Source: an uncultured Cytophagaceae bacterium
GTDB taxonomy: Bacteria; Bacteroidota; Bacteroidia; Cytophagales; Spirosomataceae
Length of the DNA stretch: 44,802 nt
Assembly (NCBI GenBank): GCA_903898715.1
Contig: CAIUGL010000177.1
Location: 1-44,802, forward strand
Direction of reading: 5' to 3'
In this document: positions 1 to 7,438 of the stretch, one piece after another
How positions within the stretch are numbered: the first letter of the stretch is position 1
How the letters are laid out: each line of letters begins with the position of its first letter
Notes under the pieces: model-generated
What the model was told of the DNA's origin: nothing
The model's input: only the letters and a program-made list of their open reading frames with translations
The model's database searches: none
Translations under genes and position numbers: made by a program

Positions 1-1
1 C

Positions 2-916
2 CGCTCGTTTGAGGCGATGGGGAATATTCCTAAGTCGACGCGCGAGTGGTTGGCTGCCAACTTTGACTTACAATGTGTAACGACTTCGGAGATGCAGGTG
101 AGTACGGACCGCACGATTAAGTCGAGTTTCGCCTTGTATGATGATCATTTAATTGAGGGGGTTTTGATTCCGACGCGGGAGCGGATGACCGCCTGTGTTT
201 CGTCGCAGGTGGGGTGTTCGTTGACCTGCAGTTTTTGTGCGACGGGGTATATGGATCGGAAGCGGAATTTGGAGGCGTTTGAGATTTATGATCAGGTGGT
301 GTTGATTCGGGATCAGGCGCAGGAGAAATATGGTATTCCTTTGACAAATATTGTGTATATGGGGATGGGGGAGCCTTTATTGAATTATGCCAATGTGCTT
401 AAGTCGGTGGAGATGATTACATCGCCGGAGGGTTTGGGGATGGCGTCGCGTCGGATAACGGTTTCTACGGCGGGGATTGCGAAGATGATTAAGAAGTTGG
501 GTGATGATCAGGTGAAGTTTAATTTGGCCTTGTCGTTGCATGCGGCGAATGATGATAAGCGTAATCGCATTATGCCGATTAACGAGTCGAATACGTTGGA
601 GGCTTTGGCGGAGGCGTTGCGGTATTTTTATGAGAAGACGGAGAATGAGATTACGTTAGAGTACATCATGTTTAATAAGTTTAATGATTCGGTCGAGGAT
701 GCGCGGGAGTTGTATGAATTTGCGCGTCTTTTGCCTTGTAAGATTAATATAATTGAGTACAATCCGATTAAGCAGGCTGATTTTGTGAATGCGGAGGCGG
801 ATGCGTTGGCTAAGTTTACGGCGTTTTTGGAGAGTAAGAAGATGATTGTGAATGTCCGCCGATCGCGCGGCAAAGATATTGATGCGGCCTGTGGCCAGTT
901 GGCCGGTAAAAAATAA
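2..916 (+). CDS. rlmN: 23S rRNA (adenine-2503-C2)-methyltransferase RlmN, 5'-truncated
   Basis: Radical-SAM enzyme that methylates C2 of A2503 in 23S rRNA (and A37 of some tRNAs in other bacteria). The open frame runs in from the left edge: codons before the ATG at 17 read RSFEA, which fits the family's pre-helical segment, so the gene starts outside the window and that ATG is internal. About 305 residues are visible against roughly 340-350 usual. Counting from the ATG at 17, the [4Fe-4S] cluster motif C67-x3-C71-x2-C74 is present, with the two mechanistic cysteines at C60 (TACVSSQ) and near the C-terminus (DAACGQ). The GMGEPLLN and SLHA motifs are typical. The next gene starts 4 nt after the stop, suggesting co-transcription. 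Codons end in G unusually often (TTG, GCG, GAG, CGG). Confidence 0.95.
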   Translation, partial: RSFEAMGNIPKSTREWLAANFDLQCVTTSEMQVSTDRTIKSSFALYDDHLIEGVLIPTRERMTACVSSQVGCSLTCSFCATGYMDRKRNLEAFEIYDQVVLIRDQAQEKYGIPLTNIVYMGMGEPLLNYANVLKSVEMITSPEGLGMASRRITVSTAGIAKMIKKLGDDQVKFNLALSLHAANDDKRNRIMPINESNTLEALAEALRYFYEKTENEITLEYIMFNKFNDSVEDARELYEFARLLPCKINIIEYNPIKQADFVNAEADALAKFTAFLESKKMIVNVRRSRGKDIDAACGQLAGKK

Positions 917-920
917 GCCC

Positions 921-1496
921 ATGAATGAGCTTTTTCCCATATTTTTAAAGTTGGACCGTTTGAACACGCTGGTCGTGGGGGGCGGGAATGTGGCGCTAGA
1001 GAAGGCGTCTGCCTTGTTGCGCAATTCGCCTGCCGCGCAGGTGACGTTGGTCGCACCGATGTTTCGTCCGGATACGCTAGAATTTTTAGCGGATTATCCG
1101 CAGGTTGTTTTATGTGAGCGTGGGTTCGAGTTGGCGGATTTGGATGGTCGAGATTTGGTGATTTGTGCGACGGATAATCGGGCGTTGCATGAGATGATTA
1201 AGGAGACGTGTGCTCCGCGTCATTTACTGTGTAACGTTGCGGATACGCCGGACTTATGTGATTTTTATTTGGGGTCGATTGTGCAGAAGGGGGATTTGAA
1301 GATTGCGATATCTACGAATGGGAAGTCGCCTACTTTAGCGAAGCGGATACGGGCGTTTTTGGAGGATGTGATTCCGGAGGAGATTCAGGAGGGGCTTGAG
1401 GGGATGGAGGCCGTGCGAAAGACGTTGAAGGGGGATTTTCAGGAGAAGATTCGGGTGTTGAATGAGCTGACGAAGGGGGTGATATTTCGGAAGTAG
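921..1496 (+). CDS. Precorrin-2 dehydrogenase / sirohydrochlorin ferrochelatase (sirohaem synthase N-domain)
   Basis: A 191-residue protein matching the NAD-binding and dimerisation part of CysG/Met8p, which oxidises precorrin-2 to sirohydrochlorin and may insert iron to make sirohaem, the cofactor of sulfite and nitrite reductases. The Rossmann motif VVGGGNVALEKA lies near residue 14, followed by TLVAP and VICATDN; the C-terminal third carries the STNGKSPTLAKRIR segment. There is no C-terminal uroporphyrinogen methyltransferase domain, so that step must be encoded elsewhere. An upstream in-frame start at 852 would overlap rlmN by 65 nt and add 23 residues not seen in the family, so the ATG at 921 was chosen. 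G-ending codons dominate, as in rlmN. Confidence 0.88.
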   Translation: MNELFPIFLKLDRLNTLVVGGGNVALEKASALLRNSPAAQVTLVAPMFRPDTLEFLADYPQVVLCERGFELADLDGRDLVICATDNRALHEMIKETCAPRHLLCNVADTPDLCDFYLGSIVQKGDLKIAISTNGKSPTLAKRIRAFLEDVIPEEIQEGLEGMEAVRKTLKGDFQEKIRVLNELTKGVIFRK

Positions 1497-1498
1497 TC

Positions 1499-1541
1499 TT
1501 CTTACCTTTGCCAATCCTCCAAGGTTTGGCAAAGGTAGGGG
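1499..1541. repeat. REP-like hairpin, left copy flanking the RAYT gene
   Basis: Arms TACCTTTGCCAA (1503-1514) and TTGGCAAAGGTA (1526-1537) are exact reverse complements around an 11-nt loop that can itself pair CCT with AGG. The 43-bp unit is repeated as a perfect inverted copy at 2281-2323, on the other side of the transposase gene. The sequence directly follows the stop of the sirohaem gene and could also act as a transcript end, but it lacks a proper T-run. Confidence 0.85.
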
Positions 1542-1655
1542 GGAGAGCTGGGAAATTCAAGCTGTGTAAATAGAATATCAGGAACTTGGTAACTTTTGAA
1601 ATAGGTTATTTAGGCTTGTTTAATGTGCTTAGTTTTAGTGAAAAATCTAATCACT

Positions 1656-2267
1656 ATGTCACATTTATCTCATTATTTGACTCGATTTGAGTCGGGCAAA
1701 TTTTATCACATTTATAATCGGGCCATTGATCGCAAGTTGATGTTTAAGTCGCGCTCGAATTATCATTATTTCATGTTGCTTTGGAAGCGTTACTTGGAAG
1801 GGTATTTGGATGTCGTTTCTTATAGCCTGAATGCAAATCATTATCATTTTTTAGTTCGTGTGCGTTATTTCAGTCCTGAGCAGCTTAAGGGACGAACGGA
1901 ACACGAATTAATTGCAGGACAGTTTAAAATCTTCTTCCGAACATATGCGTTGGCGTTTAACAAGAATCATGTTCGTACTGGGTCGTTATTTGAAGGTCCA
2001 TTCAAGCGGGTGCTTGTTGGCGACGACTATTATCTAACTTATCTGATTCATTACATTCATGCGAATCCGGAAAAGAATCATTTGTGTGCCGACTTTCGCT
2101 CGTGGGATTGGAGTTCGTATAAATATATTGTTAAACCCAGTGAATCGGTGGTTGATCGAAAGTTTGTATTGGACTGGTTTGGGAGTCTACGTGAGTTTAC
2201 GCAATTTCATATGAAAGAAGATCAGGATGTTGATATTCGTTCTTTTTTGTCCGGAGATGAAGATTAA
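1656..2267 (+). CDS. REP-associated tyrosine transposase (RAYT, Y1/HUH family)
   Basis: A 203-residue single-strand transposase of the IS200/IS605-related Y1 superfamily. The HUH metal-binding motif is H62-Y-H64 in NANHYHFLV, and the tyrosine-bearing helix reads YYLTYLIHYIHANP (about residues 125-138), a hallmark of RAYTs; the exact catalytic Tyr cannot be assigned by eye. The TGSLFEGPFK segment is also typical. The ATG at 1656 begins a family-like N-terminus (GKFYHIYNRAIDR follows), so an upstream in-frame start at 1623 was rejected. The gene is a single copy bracketed by two inverted REP hairpins (1499-1541 and 2281-2323), the usual RAYT arrangement. RAYTs are thought to spread REP sequences and are often domesticated rather than autonomously mobile. 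No frameshift or truncation is visible. Confidence 0.9.
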   Translation: MSHLSHYLTRFESGKFYHIYNRAIDRKLMFKSRSNYHYFMLLWKRYLEGYLDVVSYSLNANHYHFLVRVRYFSPEQLKGRTEHELIAGQFKIFFRTYALAFNKNHVRTGSLFEGPFKRVLVGDDYYLTYLIHYIHANPEKNHLCADFRSWDWSSYKYIVKPSESVVDRKFVLDWFGSLREFTQFHMKEDQDVDIRSFLSGDED

Positions 2268-2280
2268 AAAATCTTAAAAT

Positions 2281-2323
2281 CCCCTACCTTTGCCAAACCT
2301 TGGAGGATTGGCAAAGGTAAGAA
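2281..2323. repeat. REP-like hairpin, right copy flanking the RAYT gene
   Basis: Exact reverse complement of 1499-1541 over 43 bp. Arms TACCTTTGCCAA (2285-2296) and TTGGCAAAGGTA (2308-2319). The two copies in opposite orientation around the transposase form a RAYT/REPIN-like unit of about 825 bp. Confidence 0.85.
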
Positions 2324-2353
2324 AAAAGGGGGCTGCGCAGCAGCCCCCTTTTT
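2322..2353. terminator. Bidirectional intrinsic terminator between RAYT and fba
   Basis: Stem GGGGGCTGC (2328-2336) and GCAGCCCCC (2340-2348) with a 3-nt loop, preceded by six A and followed by five T. It lies between two convergent genes, so it can end transcription from both sides. Confidence 0.85.
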
Positions 2354-2373
2354 AATTCAAATATCTCGAAAGA

Positions 2374-3456
2374 TCATAAGTATTGGTTCGCGTTTGTGGC
2401 GTTCAAATCTTCGAAAGCAGTTTTTAAACGAGTAACTAATGCCTCTTCTGCTTTACGCAACCAAACACGTGGGTCATAGTATTTCTTGTTTGGAGAATCT
2501 TCGCCTGTTGGGTTGCCGATTTGACCTTGTAAGTAACCTTCGTTTGCTTTGTAGAATCCTAAAATACCGTCCCAGAATGCCCATTGTGTATCTGTGTCGA
2601 TGTTCATTTTGATTGCACCATAAGATAGTGCCTCACGAATTTCTTCACGAGAAGAACCTGAACCACCGTGGAATACGAAGTTGATAGGTTTCTGAGCAGC
2701 TAGGCTATATTTCTCTTTGATGAATTCTTGCGAGTTCTTCAAGATTACGGGTTGCAATTTTACGTTACCTGGTTTGTAAACACCGTGTACGTTTCCGAAT
2801 GCTGCTGCAATAGTGAAGCGGTGTGAGATTTTACTCAAAACTTCGTATGCGTACGCAACTTCTTCAGGTTGGGTATATAATTTAGATGAGTCAACGTCAG
2901 AGTTGTCCACGCCATCTTCTTCACCACCAGTTACACCTAGCTCGATTTCAAGTGTCATGCCCATTTTGGACATACGCTCTAGGTATTTGGCACAGATTTC
3001 TAAGTTTTCTTCCAAAGGCTCTTCTGATAAGTCGATCATGTGGGAAGAAAATAGCGGTTGGCCAGTTTCAGCAAAGTATTTTTCGCCAGCGTCTAAAAGA
3101 CCGTCTATCCAAGGTAAAAGTTTCTTAGCACAGTGGTCGGTGTGAAGGACAACTTGAACGCCGTAGGCTTTGGCCATTTGGTGAACGTGGTATGCGCCTG
3201 CGATTGAACCAGCTACGGCTGCAGCTTGATTTTCATTTGAAAGGGTTTTTCCAGCGTAGAAAATACCGCCACCATTTGAGAATTGGATGATTACGGGTGA
3301 GTTAACAGCTTTGGCAGCTTCTAATACTGCGTTTACTGTGTTAGTACCTGTAACGTTTACAGCTGGAAGGGCAAATTGGTTCTTTTTTGCGATCTCGAAT
3401 AATTCCTGCACCGCATCTCCGTGCAATACTCCTGTTTGAGTGGATAAACTTGACAT
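2374..3456 (-). CDS. fbaA: Class II fructose-bisphosphate aldolase (FbaA type)
   Basis: Zinc-dependent aldolase of glycolysis and gluconeogenesis: fructose 1,6-bisphosphate to dihydroxyacetone phosphate plus glyceraldehyde 3-phosphate. The 360-residue length equals that of the long FbaA subgroup. Motifs visible: LHTDHCAKK with the catalytic Asp and a zinc-binding His, the SSHMIDLSEEPLEENL segment, EIELGVTGGEEDGVDN, zinc-site FGNVHGVYKPGNV and substrate-binding VFHGGSGSS, then MNIDTDTQWAFWDG. The start ATG at 3456 leads straight into a family-like N-terminus. Single-gene unit: it ends at the shared terminator at 2322-2353, and upstream lies a long non-coding region that separates it from the divergent ribosomal operon. 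Confidence 0.95.
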   Translation of the reverse strand: MSSLSTQTGVLHGDAVQELFEIAKKNQFALPAVNVTGTNTVNAVLEAAKAVNSPVIIQFSNGGGIFYAGKTLSNENQAAAVAGSIAGAYHVHQMAKAYGVQVVLHTDHCAKKLLPWIDGLLDAGEKYFAETGQPLFSSHMIDLSEEPLEENLEICAKYLERMSKMGMTLEIELGVTGGEEDGVDNSDVDSSKLYTQPEEVAYAYEVLSKISHRFTIAAAFGNVHGVYKPGNVKLQPVILKNSQEFIKEKYSLAAQKPINFVFHGGSGSSREEIREALSYGAIKMNIDTDTQWAFWDGILGFYKANEGYLQGQIGNPTGEDSPNKKYYDPRVWLRKAEEALVTRLKTAFEDLNATNANQYL

Positions 3457-3514
3457 AATGATTTTTTTTCTTGGGAAATAAATATAAAGTACCTGATTTT
3501 CAGCAATTAAAGGC

Positions 3515-3522
3515 CAAAAATA
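3515..3522 (-). promoter_or_regulatory. Possible -7 element for fbaA
   Basis: Read on the minus strand this is TATTTTTG, matching TAnnTTTG about 60 nt before the start codon. No TTG is found at the expected 18-20 nt further upstream (the nearest is 12 nt away), so the call is weak. Confidence 0.35.
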
Positions 3523-3572
3523 CTAAAATAAGTTCAATTTCTAGGCATGAAAATGAGAAAAATACAATTTTA

Positions 3573-3817
3573 GGGGAGTCGCAAGTCGTCAGTAGTCAGT
3601 AGTCAGTAGTTAGTCCGAAGTCCGGAGTCCGGAGGGGAAAGTGGTCAGTAGTCAGTAGTCAGTCCGGAGTCCGCAGTCCGGAGGGAAAGTACTCAGTCGC
3701 TAGATTATAGCTGGAAGTAAATAAACATTGTCCTTTTTTCCTTCGGACTTCGGACTCATCCCCTCCGGACTCCGGACTCCGGACTGATGACTAGCGACTG
3801 ACGACTAGCGACTCCCC
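3573..3817. repeat. 245-bp imperfect palindrome built of 7-bp repeats
   Basis: Two arrays of a 7-bp period (left 3578-3706, units such as CAGTAGT and GAGTCCG; right about 3740-3816, units such as CTCCGGA and CTAGCGA) face each other. AGTCCGGAGTCCGGAGGGGA at 3619-3638 is an exact reverse complement of 3759-3778, and the outer ends (3573-3593 and 3797-3817) are inverted repeats of 21 nt with one mismatch, bounded by GGGG and CCCC. The stretch has no gene. No clear target-site duplication was seen. Confidence 0.8.
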
Positions 3818-3858
3818 TCTCTAATTCCTTGATTTTCAAAATATTTTTACCCAACCTA

Positions 3859-3888
3859 TTGCACGTGTTATTTTTTTCTGTACCTTTG
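3859..3888 (+). promoter_or_regulatory. Main promoter of the ribosomal-protein operon
   Basis: TTG at 3859-3861, then 19 nt, then TACCTTTG at 3881-3888: a full match to the Bacteroidota sigma-A promoter (TTG and TAnnTTTG). Transcription should start near 3894-3897, giving a leader of about 350 nt before rplC. Confidence 0.75.
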
Positions 3889-3894
3889 CACTCC

Positions 3895-4244
3895 CGTTCG
3901 ACAAACGTAGTTTTCAATTCCGAAAGAGGTTGGCAGAACTTCTCGAATTTATTCAAAACACAGAAATACGTGTCGAAACAGGTCTAAAATTGAGATAAGC
4001 TCGATTTTTGTGTCAGAACTGGTATTGATTTGTGATCGCTGAATGCCCAGCCCATGAATTAAATATTAAGCTACACAAGGTGTTTTTCACTGTTATCCAC
4101 AGTGGTGTCATCTTGTCGCCTTTTACCAATTCTGCTTTTTATTTAATGTGATTCTTAGATCGTTGCGAAACGATTTTGAATAAAAGTCTTACAACAAGCC
4201 TCGATAGCCTTGTAAGCATATTTTTTAATATATATAAAAATACT
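3895..4244 (+). promoter_or_regulatory. Long 5' leader of the ribosomal operon with hairpins
   Basis: No convincing ORF is present in these 350 nt. Several hairpins can be drawn: CACTG/CAGTG (4088-4104); ATCGTT-GCGA-AACGAT (4159-4174), a 6-bp stem closed by a GNRA tetraloop; and CTTACAA/TTGTAAG (4188-4216), followed a few bases later by six T. The last resembles a weak attenuator just before rplC. In E. coli the S10 leader is the target of autogenous control by L4; a similar role here is inference only. Confidence 0.45.
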
Positions 4245-4862
4245 ATGTCTGGAATTATTGGTAAAAAAATCGGAATGACCAGCCTATACATGGAAGACGG
4301 AAGATCCGTTGCATGTACGCTGATTGAAGCCGGACCTTGCGTGGTTACGCAGGTGAAGACCGTTGAGAAAGAAGGCTATAACGCCGTTCAAATCGGTTAT
4401 GGTGAGAAGAAGGATAAGCACACAACAAAATCATTGTTGGGTCACTTCAAAAAAGCAAACACGACTCCAAAGAAGAAACTTGTTGAATTTCGCACGTTTG
4501 AGCAGCCTTTAGCATTAGGGGATGTTTTAACTGTTGATATGTTAGAAGTTGAAACGTTTGTTGACGTAGTAGGTACTTCAAAGGGTAAAGGTTTCCAAGG
4601 TGTTGTTAAGCGTCACGGATTTGCCGGTGTGGGTGGTCAAACTCACGGTCAGCATAATCGTGGTCGTCACCCAGGTTCTATTGGAGCTTGTTCATTCCCA
4701 TCTCGTGTATTCAAAGGTTTGCGTATGGCGGGTCGTACAGGAGGTAATCGTGTAAAGGTTCAAAACTTACAAGTTTTGAAGATCTATTCAGATAAGAACT
4801 TGTTAGTTGTTTCTGGATCAGTTCCTGGAGCTAAGAACTCATACGTAATCATTGAAAATTAA
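4245..4862 (+). CDS. rplC: 50S ribosomal protein L3
   Basis: 205-residue L3, an early assembly protein whose long loop reaches towards the peptidyl-transferase centre. The sequence opens with [11 protein letters not shown] and carries the conserved [14 protein letters not shown] and [18 protein letters not shown] core. No Gln occurs in the SIG-to-SRV loop, where enterobacterial L3 is Gln-methylated. A TTG frame opening at 4176 would add 23 unfamiliar residues that overlap the leader hairpin, so the ATG at 4245 is taken. It is the first gene of the operon here; rpsJ, usually just upstream, is absent. No Shine-Dalgarno is seen; the upstream stretch is A/T rich. Confidence 0.97.
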   Translation: MSGIIGKKIGMTSLYMEDGRSVACTLIEAGPCVVTQVKTVEKEGYNAVQIGYGEKKDKHTTKSLLGHFKKANTTPKKKLVEFRTFEQPLALGDVLTVDMLEVETFVDVVGTSKGKGFQGVVKRHGFAGVGGQTHGQHNRGRHPGSIGACSFPSRVFKGLRMAGRTGGNRVKVQNLQVLKIYSDKNLLVVSGSVPGAKNSYVIIEN

Positions 4863-4894
4863 AATTCGGGCATAGCCTATAGACATTCTGAAGT

Positions 4895-5524
4895 ATGGAA
4901 TTATCAGTATATAACATCGCAGGAAAAGACACCGGAAAGAAAGTAACTCTTTCTGATGAGGTCTTTGGAATTGTTCCAAACGAGCATGTGGTTTACTTAG
5001 ATGTGAAGCAATATTTAGCTAACCAACGTCAAGGAACTCACAAAGCTAAGGAGCGTGCAGAAGTTTCGCGTTCTACGCGTAAGATTAAGAAACAAAAAGG
5101 TACGGGTGGCGCGCGTGCGGGTTCGATGAAATCTCCTTTGATGAAAGGTGGTGGTCGTATCTTCGGTCCACGTCCACGTGATTACCATTTTAAATTGAAT
5201 AAGAAAGTGAAGTCATTGGCGCGTCAATCTGCGTTAGCAGCAAAGGCTCAGTCAGGTGATATCGCGATTTTGGATACCGTATCATTTGATACACCAAAAA
5301 CGAAAGCATACTTAGCTATGTTGAAAGCTCTTTCTTTAGACAACACAAAATCATTATTGATCACAAACGACGTGGACAAAAATGTAGTATTGTCTGGTCG
5401 TAATGTTCCAAAGGCTAAAGTTTCAAACGCGGCTGATGTGAATACATATGATTTGGTTAATGCATCGAAATTGTTAATTACGGTGGATGCGATCCAAAAA
5501 ATTGAGTCAACATTTAGTAAATAA
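4895..5524 (+). CDS. rplD: 50S ribosomal protein L4
   Basis: 209-residue L4 (about 201 in E. coli). It binds 23S rRNA and its extended loop lines the exit tunnel; the loop is visible as STRKIKKQKGTGGARAGSMK and the following RIFGPRPRDYHFKLNKK. L4 is also the autogenous repressor of the S10 operon in enterobacteria. It follows rplC by 32 nt in the same operon. Confidence 0.97.
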   Translation: MELSVYNIAGKDTGKKVTLSDEVFGIVPNEHVVYLDVKQYLANQRQGTHKAKERAEVSRSTRKIKKQKGTGGARAGSMKSPLMKGGGRIFGPRPRDYHFKLNKKVKSLARQSALAAKAQSGDIAILDTVSFDTPKTKAYLAMLKALSLDNTKSLLITNDVDKNVVLSGRNVPKAKVSNAADVNTYDLVNASKLLITVDAIQKIESTFSK

Positions 5525-5528
5525 TTTG

Positions 5529-5544
5529 CGGGACTTCGGTTCTG
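5529..5544 (+). promoter_or_regulatory. UUCG-tetraloop hairpin in the rplD-rplW gap
   Basis: CGGGAC-TTCG-GTTCTG forms a 6-bp stem with two G-U pairs, closed by the very stable C(UUCG)G tetraloop. It sits 18 nt before the rplW start and has no T-run, so it is not a terminator. Confidence 0.5.
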
Positions 5545-5561
5545 TTTAAACGAAATAAACA

Positions 5562-5849
5562 ATGGGCATTATTAAACGTCCGGCCTTGACTGAAAAGTCG
5601 CAAGCCATGCAAGAAAAAGGCAAATACGTGTTTGTGGTTGAATTGACAGCAAACAAGATTGAAATTGCCAAGGAGGTTAAGAAAATGTACGGTGTCGATG
5701 TACAAGATGTACAAACGATGCGTCAAATTGGAAAAGTAAAATCCAAGAGCACGCGTACAAAAGTTACTTCAGGACGTACGTCTACAATTAAGAAGGCGAT
5801 CGTTACAGTAGCAGCAGGTGAAGTAATTGACTTCTACCAAGGAATTTAA
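5562..5849 (+). CDS. rplW: 50S ribosomal protein L23
   Basis: 95-residue L23, which sits at the tunnel exit and docks trigger factor and SRP. It starts with the typical IIKRPALTEKS and has YVFVVELTANKIEIAKEVKKMYGV, the fold core. Length matches the family. It lies between rplD and rplB, as in almost all bacteria. Confidence 0.97.
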   Translation: MGIIKRPALTEKSQAMQEKGKYVFVVELTANKIEIAKEVKKMYGVDVQDVQTMRQIGKVKSKSTRTKVTSGRTSTIKKAIVTVAAGEVIDFYQGI

Positions 5850-5894
5850 TAAAAATAATTAAGGGGGTTCATCCCGATAAATTGAACTAATTAA

Positions 5895-6722
5895 ATGGCA
5901 GCAATTAAAAAAATTAAACCAACTACTCCAGGACAGCGTCATCGCATTGCGCCGACGTTCGAGGAGATTACTACGGACAAGCCGTATAAGCCCCTTTTGG
6001 AGCCTATCAAGCGTACCGGTGGACGTAATGCAGATGGTCGTCGCTCGATGCGTTATATCGGTGGTGGTCACAAGCGTCGTTACCGTGTGATTGATTTCGC
6101 GCGTCAAAAGTTTGATGTACCTGCAACTGTTTTGACAGTTGAGTATGATCCAAACCGTACGTCACGTATCGCTTTGATCGAATATACAGATGGTGTTAAG
6201 ACATATATCTTAGCTCCTGCAGGTATTCAAGTAGGCCAAACAGTTATCTCAGGTGAGTCAGTGGCTCCAGAAGTAGGTAACACATTGCCTTTGGCAAATA
6301 TCCCTTTGGGTACATTAGTTCACGCGATTGAGTTGCAACCAGGTAGAGGAGCTGAAATGGTTCGTTCGGCTGGTACGTATGCTCAGTTGTTAGCGCGTGA
6401 TGGAAAATATGCGACATTGAAGTTGCCTTCAGGTGAGATGCGTATGGTATTGGCTCGTTGTCTTGCGACAATTGGAACGGTATCTAACTCGGATCACATG
6501 AACGTTAACTTGGGTAAAGCAGGTCGTCATCGTTGGTTAGGTCGTCGTCCACGTGTTCGTGGTGTTGTAATGAACCCAGTCGATCACCCAATGGGTGGTG
6601 GTGAGGGTCGTTCATCAGGAGGTCACCCTCGTTCTCGTACCGGTTTATTGGCTAAGGGTAAGAAAACTCGTAATCCAAAAAAACACACTAATCGTCTTAT
6701 CATCAGTAGAAGAAAAAAATAG
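5895..6722 (+). CDS. rplB: 50S ribosomal protein L2
   Basis: 275-residue L2, needed for subunit joining and close to the peptidyl-transferase centre. N-terminal part has [10 protein letters not shown]; the middle has the [22 protein letters not shown] motif and the SH3-like barrel; the C-terminal signature [19 protein letters not shown] contains the conserved His near position 229. Ends with a basic tail. rpsS starts 4 nt later. Confidence 0.98.
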   Translation: MAAIKKIKPTTPGQRHRIAPTFEEITTDKPYKPLLEPIKRTGGRNADGRRSMRYIGGGHKRRYRVIDFARQKFDVPATVLTVEYDPNRTSRIALIEYTDGVKTYILAPAGIQVGQTVISGESVAPEVGNTLPLANIPLGTLVHAIELQPGRGAEMVRSAGTYAQLLARDGKYATLKLPSGEMRMVLARCLATIGTVSNSDHMNVNLGKAGRHRWLGRRPRVRGVVMNPVDHPMGGGEGRSSGGHPRSRTGLLAKGKKTRNPKKHTNRLIISRRKK

Positions 6723-6725
6723 TAG

Positions 6726-7004
6726 ATGGCACGTTCACTAAAAAAAGGTCCTTACATTGATTACCGCCTTGATAACAAGGTTCAAGTTATGAATGATTCT
6801 GGCAAGAAGTCAGTAATCAAAACTTGGTCAAGACGTTCAATGATTTCTCCGGATTTCGTTGGTCACACATTCGCGGTTCACAATGGGAATAAATTTATTC
6901 CGGTTTATGTAACTGAGAACATGGTAGGTCACAAGTTAGGTGAGTTTTCACCGACGCGTAATTTCCGTGGTCACATTGCGAAAAAAGACAAAGGTAAAAG
7001 ATAA
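6726..7004 (+). CDS. rpsS: 30S ribosomal protein S19
   Basis: 92-residue S19 of the 30S head, which works with S13 near the A-site finger. Typical features are [12 protein letters not shown] at the start, [21 protein letters not shown] in the middle and [13 protein letters not shown] near the end. Only 3 nt separate it from rplB, consistent with translational coupling. Confidence 0.97.
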   Translation: MARSLKKGPYIDYRLDNKVQVMNDSGKKSVIKTWSRRSMISPDFVGHTFAVHNGNKFIPVYVTENMVGHKLGEFSPTRNFRGHIAKKDKGKR

Positions 7005-7008
7005 TAAA

Positions 7009-7024
7009 AAGACCAGCTGGTCTT
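7009..7024 (+). promoter_or_regulatory. Perfect palindrome in the rpsS-rplV gap
   Basis: AAGACCAGCTGGTCTT is a perfect 16-nt palindrome that can fold as a 6-bp stem with an AGCU tetraloop. It ends 16 nt before the rplV start. Function unknown. Confidence 0.45.
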
Positions 7025-7040
7025 GTAATCAATATTGAAA

Positions 7041-7415
7041 ATGGAAGCAATTGCTAAATTAAGAAATGTTCCTACGTCGCCGCAGAAAATGCGTATTGTC
7101 GCAGACATGGTACGTGGACAGAAAGTATCCAAAGCGTTGGGTATCTTAAAATTTGAGCCCAAAGTTGGTGCGAAGGCTATCGAGAAATTATTACTCTCAG
7201 CCGTTTCTAACTGGCAAAACAAGCATGTGGATGCTAAAATTGAGGAATCAGATTTATTCATCAAAACGATCTTCGTTGATGGAGGAGCTTCAATCAAGCG
7301 TTTACGTCCTGCTCCGCAAGGAAGAGGTCACCGCATCTTGAAGCGTTCGAATCACATTACCATTGTAGTAGCTTCTTCGGCAGCTCCTATTTTGGCAGAA
7401 ACTACAGCAGAATAA
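7041..7415 (+). CDS. rplV: 50S ribosomal protein L22
   Basis: 124-residue L22, whose beta-hairpin reaches into the exit tunnel. The hairpin region reads FVDGGASIKRLRPAPQGRGHRILKRSNHITIVV, the family signature. A TTG frame opening 6 nt upstream is not needed; the ATG at 7041 gives the usual MEAIAKLRNVPTSPQKMR. It lies in the conserved rpsS-rplV-rpsC order. Confidence 0.97.
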   Translation: MEAIAKLRNVPTSPQKMRIVADMVRGQKVSKALGILKFEPKVGAKAIEKLLLSAVSNWQNKHVDAKIEESDLFIKTIFVDGGASIKRLRPAPQGRGHRILKRSNHITIVVASSAAPILAETTAE

Positions 7416-7438
7416 TTAACTATTAGATAAAACAAGAA

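Noticed and set aside
628-1056. 142-codon frame on the minus strand across rlmN and the sirohaem gene
   Set aside because: Covers two well-supported genes; has no family features.
3578-3816. Repeat arrays considered as CRISPR
   Set aside because: Units are 7 bp without spacers, and no cas genes are present.
3756-3956. 66-codon frame on the minus strand over the heptamer palindrome and promoter
   Set aside because: It covers the ribosomal promoter and repeats and has no recognisable sequence.
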